Source: Verrucomicrobiia bacterium (GTDB lineage Bacteria > Verrucomicrobiota > Verrucomicrobiia > Limisphaerales > JAYPXF01). Taken from it: a stretch of DNA of 44,138 nucleotides. The notes below the pieces were generated by a model. It searched no databases, was not told the DNA's origin, and saw only the letters and a list, made by a program, of their open reading frames with translations. The stretch's first letter is position 1, and each line of letters opens with the position of its first letter. Below are positions 6,710-15,179 of this stretch, piece by piece. The stretch is from the NCBI GenBank assembly GCA_016779125.1, contig JADHOF010000004.1, positions 1 through 44,138 of the forward strand, written 5' to 3'. The position numbers and the translations under genes were made by a program.

Positions 6710-8950
6710 CTAAGGACTCCCGGCTTGGCGGAGGAGGTAGGCCTTGCGTTCGGGCGGTAGAGGCGTTCGGCTCAGCCACGCTTTAGCCGCCGCGGGGTCG
6801 GAGCGCAGCCAGTTCGCGGCAACTCGTTCAATCTTGTATGTCGTTCCCGCTCCCGGCGGCAGTTGCGAAACCCATGATGCCGCCAATTCCGGATGACTGG
6901 ATTCGGTGGCGCGAACGAACGCCTCGATCGCGCGGTTGCGCGAAGCGCTGTCGGGTAGTTGCTCCAAAAACCGGGATGACGCAACCATGTCCGTTTCCGT
7001 CCACACGCTGACCAGATTTGCCATTCCCTTCGCCCGCGCCTCGCCCTCAGGAAACTGTGTCACCCATGCCGCGGCAGATTCGGGGTCCGAAGCGGCCCAA
7101 CTGCCCACGACTTTCGCGGCATGTTTCTCTTGCTCGGAGCCGGGCGGGAGATTGGAAACCAATGACGCGGCTGATTCCACGGAAGTCATCGCGAGTCCGG
7201 AAATCATGCCGCTGATCGCGTTATCACGCATATCCCGGTTCTCCAAACCTTTCACCCAATCGATCGCCGCGTCGAGATCTTCGCGACTCCATCGTCCGGC
7301 CATGCTGGCGATCGCTGTTTCCTTGTTAGCACCGGACGGCAACGTGTTGATCCAATCCATCGTGGCCGCCGGATCGTGTTTCACCCACTCGGAGGCCACG
7401 GTCTCGATGAGGACTTTTGCTGTGTCCCCGGAAAATCGCTCCACAAACTTGGCCGTGCTCGTCGGCGCATCACGCATGCTAGCGGTTACGATCTCCCTCA
7501 ACGCCTCTCTCCGACCTCTGCTTTCCGGCAAGGCGACGGCCCATTCCCGGGCGGCGACCGGATCTTTGTCGGCCCAACGCTCCGCGATCTCAGTGTAGAG
7601 CGGGTGGAAAATCAGACTTGAGGGCTGCTCGGCCAGCAACTTTGCCGCCGCATCGGGCTGACCCGACTGCACCATTCCATCCAAGACGAGCAACGATGCT
7701 GTCGTCGTGGCGCTGCTTGCGGGCAGCTCACGTAACCATTTCAAGGCGGCTTCCGGGTTCGCGCGCCCCCACTGCGTTGCAACATTGCCGACGAAGCGAT
7801 CTCGTTCCGCCCCGATAGCGAGAGTTTCCGCGAACGCGGCCGCGGCGAGCGGATTCGACTTCGCCCAACGCTCACCCAACGAGGACATGGCCGCGTCTCT
7901 GGCGGTCGAACCGGGGAGATCCCTGAGCCACGCGAAGACGCTATTGGGCTCCCGGTCCGCCCATCCTTTGGCAACGATTCCGACAGCATTCTCCCGCTCG
8001 GTCCCTTTCAATTCGAGAGCCAGTCGAGCGGCGGCTTGGGGATTTGTCTCAACCATGGAACCAAACACGGCGAACAGTGTCGTTCGCGCAACCGCTGGAT
8101 CATGAATCTCCCGCAAGAATCCAAACGCGGCCTCGGGATCCTTTTTCGCCCACACGCGCCCCACAGAGGTGATCGCGGCGGCTCGGCTCTTGCCCGAAGG
8201 CAAACTCAACGCGGCGGCCGAGGCGGACCGGGGATCGATGACACCCCAGTTGGAAAAAATCGCGACCACCTTCTCCACCATCTCGCGAGAGTCGGTGATA
8301 CCCTCCCGCTGTAGCACGACAAAGGCCCTTTGCGGGTCAGGTTCCGCAAGTTCATCGGCGATCGCTGCCGCCAGCGAGGAGCGAATCGCACCCTTGGGCA
8401 GTGTCTGCAAATGTGCCAGTGCTGCCTCAATATCATTCTGCATCCACCGGTTGATGACGCTCGATCGGGCGGAATGTCGGCGAGTCGTCGTCGCCAGACT
8501 ATTCGCGAAGCTCAGCGCGGCCGTCGGGTCCGTGTCGGCCCACAAAGGCATTAAGGCATAGACAATCGAGTAGCCATGCTCCGAGTTCATCGCTCCGCGG
8601 AGCAATTCGCAGAGTTCGGGCACCTGATCGGGCGCAACACCGACGAGCGCGGCTGCAATCGCGGCAGCTTTGATGCCGGTCTTGGTGCTGCTCGAATAGG
8701 CGGCGCGAACCCGTGCAGCCACCTGTTCTACCGACGTTGAGTTCGTATTGGCCGCCGCTGCCTGCGCAACCGCTCGTTCCAAGCTCTTAGGTGGATCGGC
8801 CCGTCGCATTTCGGCCGGCTCAGATGCCTCACTCGGCAGGATCGTTCTCTCCTGCCCTGCTCGAATCCCTAGCCAATAACCGAAAAGCCCGGAAACGAGG
8901 CTACTCAAGACCACAGGCATCGCAAAATAGGAGAGGCTTTTTGAGAACAT
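6710..8950 (-). CDS. Membrane-anchored protein of 19 tandem 32-residue helical repeats
   Basis: A 746-residue protein. One hydrophobic segment near residues 8-28 (YFAMPVVLSSLVSGLFGYWLG) anchors or exports it; a linker and an Ala-rich region follow. From about residue 136 to the end I count 19 consecutive units of roughly 32 residues with the pattern W-A-x-x-D-P-x-A-A-x-x-W-x-x-x-L-P-x-G-x-x-R-x-x-A. Each unit would form two helices, so the protein should be an alpha-solenoid similar in principle to TPR or HEAT proteins. No enzyme motif is seen, so a binding or scaffold role is inferred. The ATG at 8948-8950 is chosen over one at 9005-9007 because the hydrophobic segment follows it directly. 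Confidence 0.85.
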   Translation of the reverse strand: MFSKSLSYFAMPVVLSSLVSGLFGYWLGIRAGQERTILPSEASEPAEMRRADPPKSLERAVAQAAAANTNSTSVEQVAARVRAAYSSSTKTGIKAAAIAAALVGVAPDQVPELCELLRGAMNSEHGYSIVYALMPLWADTDPTAALSFANSLATTTRRHSARSSVINRWMQNDIEAALAHLQTLPKGAIRSSLAAAIADELAEPDPQRAFVVLQREGITDSREMVEKVVAIFSNWGVIDPRSASAAALSLPSGKSRAAAITSVGRVWAKKDPEAAFGFLREIHDPAVARTTLFAVFGSMVETNPQAAARLALELKGTERENAVGIVAKGWADREPNSVFAWLRDLPGSTARDAAMSSLGERWAKSNPLAAAAFAETLAIGAERDRFVGNVATQWGRANPEAALKWLRELPASSATTTASLLVLDGMVQSGQPDAAAKLLAEQPSSLIFHPLYTEIAERWADKDPVAAREWAVALPESRGRREALREIVTASMRDAPTSTAKFVERFSGDTAKVLIETVASEWVKHDPAATMDWINTLPSGANKETAIASMAGRWSREDLDAAIDWVKGLENRDMRDNAISGMISGLAMTSVESAASLVSNLPPGSEQEKHAAKVVGSWAASDPESAAAWVTQFPEGEARAKGMANLVSVWTETDMVASSRFLEQLPDSASRNRAIEAFVRATESSHPELAASWVSQLPPGAGTTYKIERVAANWLRSDPAAAKAWLSRTPLPPERKAYLLRQAGSP

Positions 8951-9026
8951 TGGGTGGCTACTACAAAAAGGGTTGATAAACCGGAACGACAGCAACGCTT
9001 CCCGCATTTCCTACAGATAGCAAAAG

Positions 9027-9176
9027 CTATTCCCACGCTTCGGTGTAGTCTTCTTCTATACCATCATCGCCAGAAGCCTGTCGGACTTTTTCCGAGAGCT
9101 TTTGCCAGGTTCTTCGAAAATTCCAGTGGGTGGGCGGGATTCGGATGAGAACAACGTGAGTTGCGTTTGGGACCAC
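9027..9176 (-). CDS. Possible 49-residue small protein or gene remnant
   Basis: From a GTG at 9174-9176 the frame encodes 49 residues (starting VVPNATHVVL) ending at TAG 9027-9029. It includes IRIPPTHWNFRRTWQKLSEK and an acidic tail (EEDYTEAWE). The composition looks like a real protein end, with amphipathic helix and mixed codon use, unlike the repeat-derived sequence directly upstream in the same frame. Either a small gene starts here or a longer gene lost its 5' part when the hairpin element arrived. No family recognised. Confidence 0.3.
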   Translation of the reverse strand: MVPNATHVVLIRIPPTHWNFRRTWQKLSEKVRQASGDDGIEEDYTEAWE

Positions 9177-9195
9177 GTAGTCGCGGCAGCGTCCT

Positions 9196-9222
9196 GGAGT
9201 GCGCCGTCGCACGGCGCTTTGT
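9196..9222 (+). repeat. REP-like hairpin, module A
   Basis: A 27-nt module flanked by GGAGTGCG and CGCTTTGT with a perfect 7-bp stem: GCGCCGT (9201-9207), loop CGC, ACGGCGC (9211-9217). It is the partner of the inverted module at 9283-9309, which has the same flanks and loop but a different, still complementary stem core. Confidence 0.7.
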
Positions 9223-9282
9223 GGCGGGAGTCCTGCTCCGAAATTGATCAGTTCGCTTTGCGATCGGCTTTTTGCACGCTCT

Positions 9283-9309
9283 ACAAAGCGGTCTGCGAGA
9301 CCGCACTCC
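9283..9309 (-). repeat. REP-like hairpin, module B (inverted)
   Basis: On the minus strand this module reads GGAGTGCG, stem core GTCT/AGAC around loop CGC, then CGCTTTGT. On the plus strand the arms are GCGGTCT (9288-9294) and AGACCGC (9298-9304). Compared with module A, the flanks and loop are identical and four consecutive stem pairs are changed on both sides so that pairing is kept. The inverted pair is typical of REP/BIME-type elements. Confidence 0.7.
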
Positions 9310-9483
9310 TTCAACTCGCGGAGGTCTACCTGTTGATGGAACTGCGCTGTCTACTGAACTGTCGAAGAACCAAAACTCGACCACCGACGCCTTGCGTCCA
9401 CATGCCGGGCACGACAATGAGCCCCCAATCCTCCTGCTCGACAAACGGATTGTGAGCGCGGTGTTTTCCGGTATTCCTTTGGC

Positions 9484-10764
9484 ATGCTTCACAGACCCCT
9501 TCCCTTGCTCGCCGGTGCGGTGCTGCTGTCGTCAATCCTCGACGCCGATTCAGCGGCCACGGACTTCGCCACGCTTCCGATGCTGCAGGGCATTCTCCCC
9601 GGGAAAACGGACTATTATGAAATCGACCAGAAGGTTGGCCTCGCCCCGCCGTATCTCGTGTTTCAGGTGAAGACCACCCATGCCACGTACGAAGTGCAAT
9701 CCGTTCGAAGTCTGCTGAAAACCTGCCACGAGATTCGCGTGATGGAGGAATACAGAAAGACGTCCGAGGGAAACCAGACATGGGCGGGTGCCAAGGATTC
9801 GTTCAAAGACATCGGAGCCGGCGCCACGCTGCTGGTCAAAGATCCCAACGCGGCTCGGAAGGCGATCGGTCGTTCGCTCAGCAAGACAGCCCGCAGCATC
9901 GGCCGCTTCTTTCGCAAGCAGACGCAGGACACTCCCGAACGCAAAAGCAGCGAGGGTCGCGACCGCGATCTCGGTGCCGGTGGCAGGAGCTACGCGAAGA
10001 CAGCCCGCGAATTCGCCCACCGTCTGCAGCTGGACGTTTACACAGACAATCCCTACGCCCGTGCCCTGATCAGCTCAGTTGCGGAGCAGCAGGGTGTTGG
10101 CAAGGCGGCGGTCGGCGTGGCGACGTTCCTCCTCGCCCCCGTGCCGGGGTTGCGCACCGTCACCCGAGGCTCGCTGACTTCGGACGCAATCAATGCAGAG
10201 CGGGAAATCCTAATCGCGGACAACAATCCCGCAGAAATGCGCCATCAGATGAAGAAGAGGTTCCTCGCGAACAACGGGCTGGTGGAAGGTCGGGATACGG
10301 ACCCCATCGCCGCCTACGACGCGTTTCTCTCCAACGGCAATTTCAATCCCCGGCAGGAGGCCTACCTCGATCTCTATCTGGAACTGCTCGGCAACATTTC
10401 CGGACGAACGGAGGCGCTAAAACATCTGGGCGAGATCCAGACGGAAACGGACGCGGACCTGATCGTTTCCCAGTATGAACTTCTGGCCACGATTCACCAA
10501 AAGAAGTCCAAGCTGACCCGCCTCATTCCCTTCGGTGCCAACGTGGGCGGTCTCACCATGGACGATGAACTGCTCTTCGCCTGCCCGTTCGACACGCTCG
10601 CAGAAACCGACTACCTGACGGGCCTCGCGAGGGAACTACAGGCCGCTGCAACCAACGTTGCCGCCAAGAAAACGCGATGGCTGATCTTGGGCGAGGCTGA
10701 CGATTTCTTCCAAGGAATCCCCGTCACCGCAAACCTCCTGCTGGATCCCGAACTAAACAAGTAG
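9484..10764 (+). CDS. Exported protein of unknown function
   Basis: A 426-residue protein with a signal peptide (MLHRPLPLLAGAVLLSSILDADSA). After it come a YEVQSVRSLLKTCHEIRVMEEY segment (about 70-92), a basic Gly/Arg/Ser-rich linker around 150-170, then REFAHRLQLDVYTDNPYARALI (about 174-195), a hydrophobic Gly/Ala segment (VGVATFLLAPVPGL) and a helical C-terminal half. The LDVYTDNP motif and its surroundings recall an unnamed family of exported proteobacterial proteins that I remember only loosely, so no function is assigned. It stands alone between the REP-like region and the next gene. Confidence 0.75.
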   Translation: MLHRPLPLLAGAVLLSSILDADSAATDFATLPMLQGILPGKTDYYEIDQKVGLAPPYLVFQVKTTHATYEVQSVRSLLKTCHEIRVMEEYRKTSEGNQTWAGAKDSFKDIGAGATLLVKDPNAARKAIGRSLSKTARSIGRFFRKQTQDTPERKSSEGRDRDLGAGGRSYAKTAREFAHRLQLDVYTDNPYARALISSVAEQQGVGKAAVGVATFLLAPVPGLRTVTRGSLTSDAINAEREILIADNNPAEMRHQMKKRFLANNGLVEGRDTDPIAAYDAFLSNGNFNPRQEAYLDLYLELLGNISGRTEALKHLGEIQTETDADLIVSQYELLATIHQKKSKLTRLIPFGANVGGLTMDDELLFACPFDTLAETDYLTGLARELQAAATNVAAKKTRWLILGEADDFFQGIPVTANLLLDPELNK

Positions 10765-10896
10765 CCGGCGACAAGGTTCGGTCTCAGAATGCGGGACCCA
10801 ACGCACCGGAATGAATTTCGAAAACACCGCTACAGTCACCGTTGGACGAGACCGTTGCCCGACCAGAGTTGAGCGTCCGCGCGTGGTCCCATCACC

Positions 10897-11868
10897 ATGA
10901 AAACCATCCTTGATCGCCGCCAATTTACCACGCTGACCGCATCGGGAACCTTCGGCCTGCTGTCCAGCTCCCTCCTCGGGGCCGCGCCGGCGGACGCTCG
11001 CGAGCATGATCCAGCCGACAAACGCCTCGTCTTGCTGGGACTCAACGCCCTCGCCCGGGCGGCCGACATGAAATACTTCACGGACGGGCACCGGGGCGCG
11101 GCCCTGGTGTCGGCGCACCTCTTGTGCGCGGAAGAAGGCCTGCCGGATCCGGCGCGAGCCCGGATCGAGCAGTTGTTCGACCTGAACTGGGCGCGAACGC
11201 GATTGTGCCAGCCCTTCCCGGATGCCGACCCGGCCCCCGACCAACTCCACAAGATCGGCGAGGCCCTGGCCGAGGGCCGGGGCCAGTTGCGCGAGGTCGG
11301 GCACAACGCGATTTTCGCCATGCTGGCGATCAAGGGATTTCGCATGCTGCCCTCGGCGGCCACGCCGGAGCGGATCGCGGGCGTGTGCCGACTCATCCGG
11401 GAGATCAAACCCTGGCGGGACATCGATCCCGATCCCGAAATCAATCCCCCCTCCTTCACCGATTCGGCGGCCGCATCGGATTTCATTCTGCGCGAGGCGA
11501 GCGCGTCCGTGGACCGCTTCATCGATTTCGGGCAAGGCTTCGCGGGCCACATGCTGACCTTCGGTCAGGCACTCGTGGAGCTGGCGGAAATGGGGGACGT
11601 GGAATGGGCCGAGAGTTGCCGTCTGGCGTTTCGCAAATACGTGACCGTGACGCGACAAGGCCCCAAGGCGGACGATCGCCGCATCGCGGAACACAGGCCC
11701 AACCCCTCGCGACCGAACCAGACCGCCTACTGGAAGCAGCGCGGCGAAAAGACCCTCGGAATCGGGCACGTCTTCAAATACCCCTACAGCTACTACGATC
11801 TGCTGCGCCGCGTGGACAATGCCGAACTGAAACGCGAGTGGGACGCGAAGGCCTTCCGAATATTTTGA
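10897..11868 (+). CDS. Tat-exported protein of unknown function
   Basis: A 323-residue protein beginning MKTILDRRQFTTLTASG, a twin-arginine signal (DRRQF followed by a hydrophobic stretch to about residue 30 ending GAAPADA). The mature part is largely helical. His-containing helices VGHNAIFAMLAIKGFRMLP and FIDFGQGFAGHMLTFGQALVELAEMG stand out and could hold a cofactor, which would explain Tat export of a folded protein, but this is speculation. The C-terminal part contains a basic, Pro-rich stretch (AEHRPNPSRPNQTAYWKQR) and KYPYSYYDLLRR. I do not recognise the family. It ends 38 nt before radC and may be co-transcribed with it. Confidence 0.75.
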   Translation: MKTILDRRQFTTLTASGTFGLLSSSLLGAAPADAREHDPADKRLVLLGLNALARAADMKYFTDGHRGAALVSAHLLCAEEGLPDPARARIEQLFDLNWARTRLCQPFPDADPAPDQLHKIGEALAEGRGQLREVGHNAIFAMLAIKGFRMLPSAATPERIAGVCRLIREIKPWRDIDPDPEINPPSFTDSAAASDFILREASASVDRFIDFGQGFAGHMLTFGQALVELAEMGDVEWAESCRLAFRKYVTVTRQGPKADDRRIAEHRPNPSRPNQTAYWKQRGEKTLGIGHVFKYPYSYYDLLRRVDNAELKREWDAKAFRIF

Positions 11869-11906
11869 GGCTTTCGACGGAAGCACCCAGCCGCTAGCGT
11901 CCGCCC

Positions 11907-12617
11907 ATGGACGGTGGGGTGAAGATCAAGGATTTGCCGAACGCGGATCGACCACGGGAACGGCTCGCGGAACATGGACCGGACGCGCTGCGCAACGCGG
12001 ACCTTCTCGCGATCCTTTTGCGGACCGGACTGAAGGGACGATCCGCCATTCAGGTCGCGGAAGAACTGGTTGCGCGCTTCGGCCAACTGAAAGGTCTGGC
12101 CACGGCCTCGCTGGATGAACTGTGCACGGTGAAGGGCGTCGGCCGGGACAAGGCGGTGACGCTGAAGGCCGCCTTCACCCTGGCGCAACGAATGGCCCGC
12201 GAACTCCACGCCGATCTGCCCGTGATGGACGCACCGGAAAAGGTCGCGGCGCTCCTGCGCGACGAAATCCGCGAGCATGAGGTGGAGCACTTCCACGCGC
12301 TGCTGCTCAACACCCGCCGCCGTTTGATCCGCCGTGAGATGCTTTCAAAAGGCACGCTCGACAGCACCGTGGTGCATCCACGCGAGGTCTTTCGCGGAGC
12401 CATCGCGGCAAACGCCTCCGCAGTCGTGCTCGTGCACAATCACCCGAGCGGAGATCCGCAGCCGAGCGAGGCGGACATCCGCATCACCCGCGATCTCATC
12501 CGCGCCGGTCAGCTGCTGCGCATCGAGGTGCTGGACCACGTGATTCTCGGCCGGCCCACCGCCGAGCGCCCGCGCGACTTCGTCTCCCTTCGCGAGCTGG
12601 GTTACTTCCACTCCTGA
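11907..12617 (+). CDS. radC: RadC family JAB-domain protein
   Basis: A 236-residue protein. The N-terminal part (residues 1-100) has the UPF0758 pattern (RPRERLAEHGPDAL, LLAILLRTGLKG) and a helix-hairpin-helix-like VKGVGRDKA at 75-83. The C-terminal JAB/MPN-like domain carries the metal-binding motif with His177, His179 and Asp190 in VHNHPSGDPQPSEAD. Despite the name, the role of RadC proteins in DNA repair is not settled; the domain is a predicted metallohydrolase. Length and both domains are complete. It converges with the phosphoesterase gene, with only 5 nt between the stops. Confidence 0.92.
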   Translation: MDGGVKIKDLPNADRPRERLAEHGPDALRNADLLAILLRTGLKGRSAIQVAEELVARFGQLKGLATASLDELCTVKGVGRDKAVTLKAAFTLAQRMARELHADLPVMDAPEKVAALLRDEIREHEVEHFHALLLNTRRRLIRREMLSKGTLDSTVVHPREVFRGAIAANASAVVLVHNHPSGDPQPSEADIRITRDLIRAGQLLRIEVLDHVILGRPTAERPRDFVSLRELGYFHS

Positions 12618-12622
12618 GAATC

Positions 12623-13639
12623 CTATTTCTTGGCCGGCGCAAGCTTCAGCTCAAATTCCGCACCCGCTTGCTGACTCGTGCTGTCCAGATACGGGCTGTA
12701 GTCGGACACCTTCACCATGACACCATCCGGCGAGAACTGCATCAGGCGAAGGTAGCCGTTGCCGCCCTGCGGATCGCGCTGATAGTCGACCAGAACCTGA
12801 TGGACCGTATTGCCCTGCTCGCCTTCGGAGCTGAGCAGGCCGGTGTAGCAAACGTGGCCGCTGAGCACGAAGGTCATGTTGGCGTGTTTCGAAACCAGCT
12901 TCTTCCACAGATCCTCACCGTCGTTGAAGCCCGCATCGCTCTTCGCCAAGGCGTAATTGTCGAGGCCGGCGGGCTTTTTCTGGGGACCGAGTTTAAGCCA
13001 ACGGTTGAAGCGCTTGTTGTCCGGCCGCAGATAGGCGTGCGTGACCATGATCACCGAGCGGTCCCGGTGCTTGGCCGTCACCTCGTTCGCCCAGCGGACC
13101 ACATCGTGACGGGGACCAAATTCAAGCCCGAGGATCATCCAGTCCCGCCCTCCGGCGCTGAACAGATGGTAGTTATTCTCAATCCGCTCCGGCTCCTTGT
13201 CGTAAACTCCGCCATAGGTCGGCATCTTCCGGAATTCCGCCACGCTGAAGTAGTCGCTCATCAACGTGTCGCGAGCCCCGGCTTTCCCGCCGGGACCAAG
13301 GTCGTGATTGCCCGGCACCACGGCGCAGGGAACGGCCGCCGCCATCTTTTTGTGCGCATCCAACGCGATCTGCCATTCTCCGGGCACGTTGTTCTGCGTC
13401 ACGTCCCCGACATGGATCACATAGGCCATGTTGTAGCGTTCTGCGTTTGCCGCGATCCATTCGGTCTGGGCGCTGTAAACCTCGGGAAACTTCCAGGCGT
13501 AGATCTGCGTGTCCGGCATCACCACGATCGTAAACCCGTCCTTCAGCGGTTCCGGCGCGGCGGCCCGAAGCGCATTCGAGAAAACAAACAACGAAGCCAG
13601 AAGAATCAATGTCGGGACGCGGCGAAGAAGTGTGCTCAT
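12623..13639 (-). CDS. Exported calcineurin-like metallophosphoesterase
   Basis: A 338-residue protein with a signal peptide (MSTLLRRVPTLILLASLFVFSNALRAAA). The metallophosphatase motifs appear in order: VVMPDTQIY, IHVGDVTQNN, VVPGNHDLG, MVTHAYL and LSGHVCYTG. These provide the two-metal site of calcineurin-like phosphoesterases. The substrate is not evident; exported members act on phosphoesters outside the cytoplasm. The ATG at 13637-13639 is chosen because the signal peptide starts there, although the frame is open further upstream through a repetitive intergenic element. Confidence 0.87.
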   Translation of the reverse strand: MSTLLRRVPTLILLASLFVFSNALRAAAPEPLKDGFTIVVMPDTQIYAWKFPEVYSAQTEWIAANAERYNMAYVIHVGDVTQNNVPGEWQIALDAHKKMAAAVPCAVVPGNHDLGPGGKAGARDTLMSDYFSVAEFRKMPTYGGVYDKEPERIENNYHLFSAGGRDWMILGLEFGPRHDVVRWANEVTAKHRDRSVIMVTHAYLRPDNKRFNRWLKLGPQKKPAGLDNYALAKSDAGFNDGEDLWKKLVSKHANMTFVLSGHVCYTGLLSSEGEQGNTVHQVLVDYQRDPQGGNGYLRLMQFSPDGVMVKVSDYSPYLDSTSQQAGAEFELKLAPAKK

Positions 13640-13661
13640 GCGCGAAACGATGCGCGGCTTC

Positions 13662-13751
13662 GCTCCGGCAGGAAACCAAATTCCAACTCCCGCCCTGCTC
13701 GTAATCCCACTCGCGACTACGACTACGATTACGATTACGGGTCGGAGCAGG
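13662..13751. repeat. Intergenic element with CGAYTA tandem repeats, copy 2
   Basis: Four tandem copies of a 6-bp unit, CGACTA twice then CGATTA twice (13714-13737), with a GTAATC upstream at 13701. They are flanked by GCTCCGG and a CCAAATTCCAACTCC stretch on one side and GGTCGGAGC on the other. The same set of parts occurs in inverted order at 4778-4861. Open frames crossing this stretch encode only repeat-like peptides. Confidence 0.45.
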
Positions 13752-13895
13752 AGATCGGTGGCGGCGAACGGGACAGATGTTTCCATCGCTGCAAGATCGC
13801 CCGCACGTCATCTTGGCGTCATGTGGAGAATGGAACATCCGTCCGGAACAAATTCCCCTGACACCCGACTTAACCGCCACCAATCTCACGCGCCA

Positions 13896-15179
13896 ATGAA
13901 AACGATCCTCGCCCTACTCTGTCTCGCCACGCCGCTCTTCGCCGCCACCGATTGGCCGCAGTTTCGAGGTCCGAACGCCTCCGGCACCGCTGCGGACGCC
14001 GATCCGCCGGTCGAATGGAGCGCATCGAAGAACCTGGAATGGAAGACACCGCTGCCAGGCCCTGGAACGTCCAGCCCGATCGTCGTGGGCGGAAAGGTCT
14101 TCGTGACCTGCTACACCGGATACGGAGACGGCTCGAACGGCAAGATGGGTGACCTGACACGCCACCTGCTGTGTGCCGACCTTGGCAGCGGCAACATCCT
14201 TTGGAACAAGTCCCAACCCGCCGCCCAACCGGAGGATGAATACAGCGGCTTCCTTCGCGAACACGGCTACGCCAGCAATACGCCGGTGAGCGATGGCAAA
14301 CGCGTCTACGCCTTTTTCAGCAAGAGCGGCGTCTTCGCCTACGACCTCAAAGGCAAACAGCTCTGGCACGCCGAAGTCGGCACCTTGTCCAACAATCGCC
14401 GCTGGGGTTCCGGCGCGAGCCTGATGCTGGCGGAAGACCGCTTGATCGTGAACGCCGCCGACGAAGGCCGCAAAATCGTCGCGCTGGACGTCGCCACCGG
14501 CAAGGAGCTCTGGAGCAGCCCGGCCAGCTCGCTCGAACTGGCCTTCGGCACGCCGATCCTGATCAATTCGAACGGACGCGAAGACCTCGTCCTCGGCGTC
14601 GCCGAGGAGCTTTGGGGACTCAATCCCGCGACCGGCAAACTGCGCTGGCTCGCCGCGACCGGCATTCCGGGGAACGTTTCGCCGACCGTTGTCCAGGGGG
14701 ACGGCCTGGCCTTCGTGTTCGGTGGATACCCACGCCGCGCGACCGTCGCCGTTCGCCCCGGCGACAAAGGGGACGTCACCGACTCGAACGTCGTGTGGCA
14801 GATTGCGAAGACCACGTATGTGCCGACACCGGTCCATCACGCCGGCCATCTCTACTTCATCGACGACCAGGGCTTCGCCTACTGCATCAAGGCCAAAACC
14901 GGCGAGATCGTCTACGAGGAACGCGTGAGCGGAAACGACGGCGCGGGCCGGCGCGGCGGCAAACCGTTCTACGCTTCGGCCGTGTTGGCGGGCGATCGCT
15001 ACTACGCCGTCAGTCGAAAAGGCGGCACCTTCGTCGTCGCCGCGAAACCGAAATACGAGGTCATCTCCCACAACGTGATCGCGGACGACGACAGCCAGTT
15101 CAACGCCACACCCGCCCTCGTCGGCAAACGCATCCTGCTGCGTTCGGACTCTACGCTGTATTCATTCACGCGCCCCTGA
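13896..15179 (+). CDS. Exported PQQ-like beta-propeller protein
   Basis: A 427-residue protein with a signal peptide (MKTILALLCLATPLFAA) directly followed by the DWPQFRGPNASG motif that opens many PVC-group PQQ-like propeller proteins. Repeated blade motifs follow, for example LDVATGKELWSSP, LNPATGKLRWLA and IKAKTGEIVYEE, each a Gly-Lys-x-x-W type turn of the quinoprotein propeller. There is no cytochrome domain. Such proteins are related to BamB and PQQ dehydrogenases, but no quinone-binding catalytic set could be assigned by eye, so its function is unknown. The ATG at 13896 is chosen because the signal peptide begins there. A similar protein lies at 39757-40995. Its last 18 nt overlap the end of the DUF2851 gene. 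Confidence 0.85.
   Translation: MKTILALLCLATPLFAATDWPQFRGPNASGTAADADPPVEWSASKNLEWKTPLPGPGTSSPIVVGGKVFVTCYTGYGDGSNGKMGDLTRHLLCADLGSGNILWNKSQPAAQPEDEYSGFLREHGYASNTPVSDGKRVYAFFSKSGVFAYDLKGKQLWHAEVGTLSNNRRWGSGASLMLAEDRLIVNAADEGRKIVALDVATGKELWSSPASSLELAFGTPILINSNGREDLVLGVAEELWGLNPATGKLRWLAATGIPGNVSPTVVQGDGLAFVFGGYPRRATVAVRPGDKGDVTDSNVVWQIAKTTYVPTPVHHAGHLYFIDDQGFAYCIKAKTGEIVYEERVSGNDGAGRRGGKPFYASAVLAGDRYYAVSRKGGTFVVAAKPKYEVISHNVIADDDSQFNATPALVGKRILLRSDSTLYSFTRP

Larger units (their letters stand above)
8951..9483. other. 533-bp low-coding intergenic region
   Basis: No ordinary gene is convincing here. It contains the two REP-like hairpins (9196-9222 and 9283-9309) with a GGAG/CTCC mini-palindrome at 9228-9240 between them, plus a short minus-strand open frame (9027-9176) whose C-terminal part looks protein-like. 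Longer open frames on the minus strand read through the hairpins and are probably not genes. Confidence 0.6.

Noticed and set aside
9064-9492. 142-codon and 95-codon minus-strand frames through the hairpin region
   Set aside because: Their N-terminal parts simply translate the REP-like hairpins (RRRTPG-like peptides); only the last part of one frame was kept as a possible small protein.
15162-15179. 18-nt overlap of the converging beta-propeller and DUF2851 genes as a regulatory antisense site
   Set aside because: Short tail-to-tail overlaps are common in compact genomes; nothing else supports regulation.
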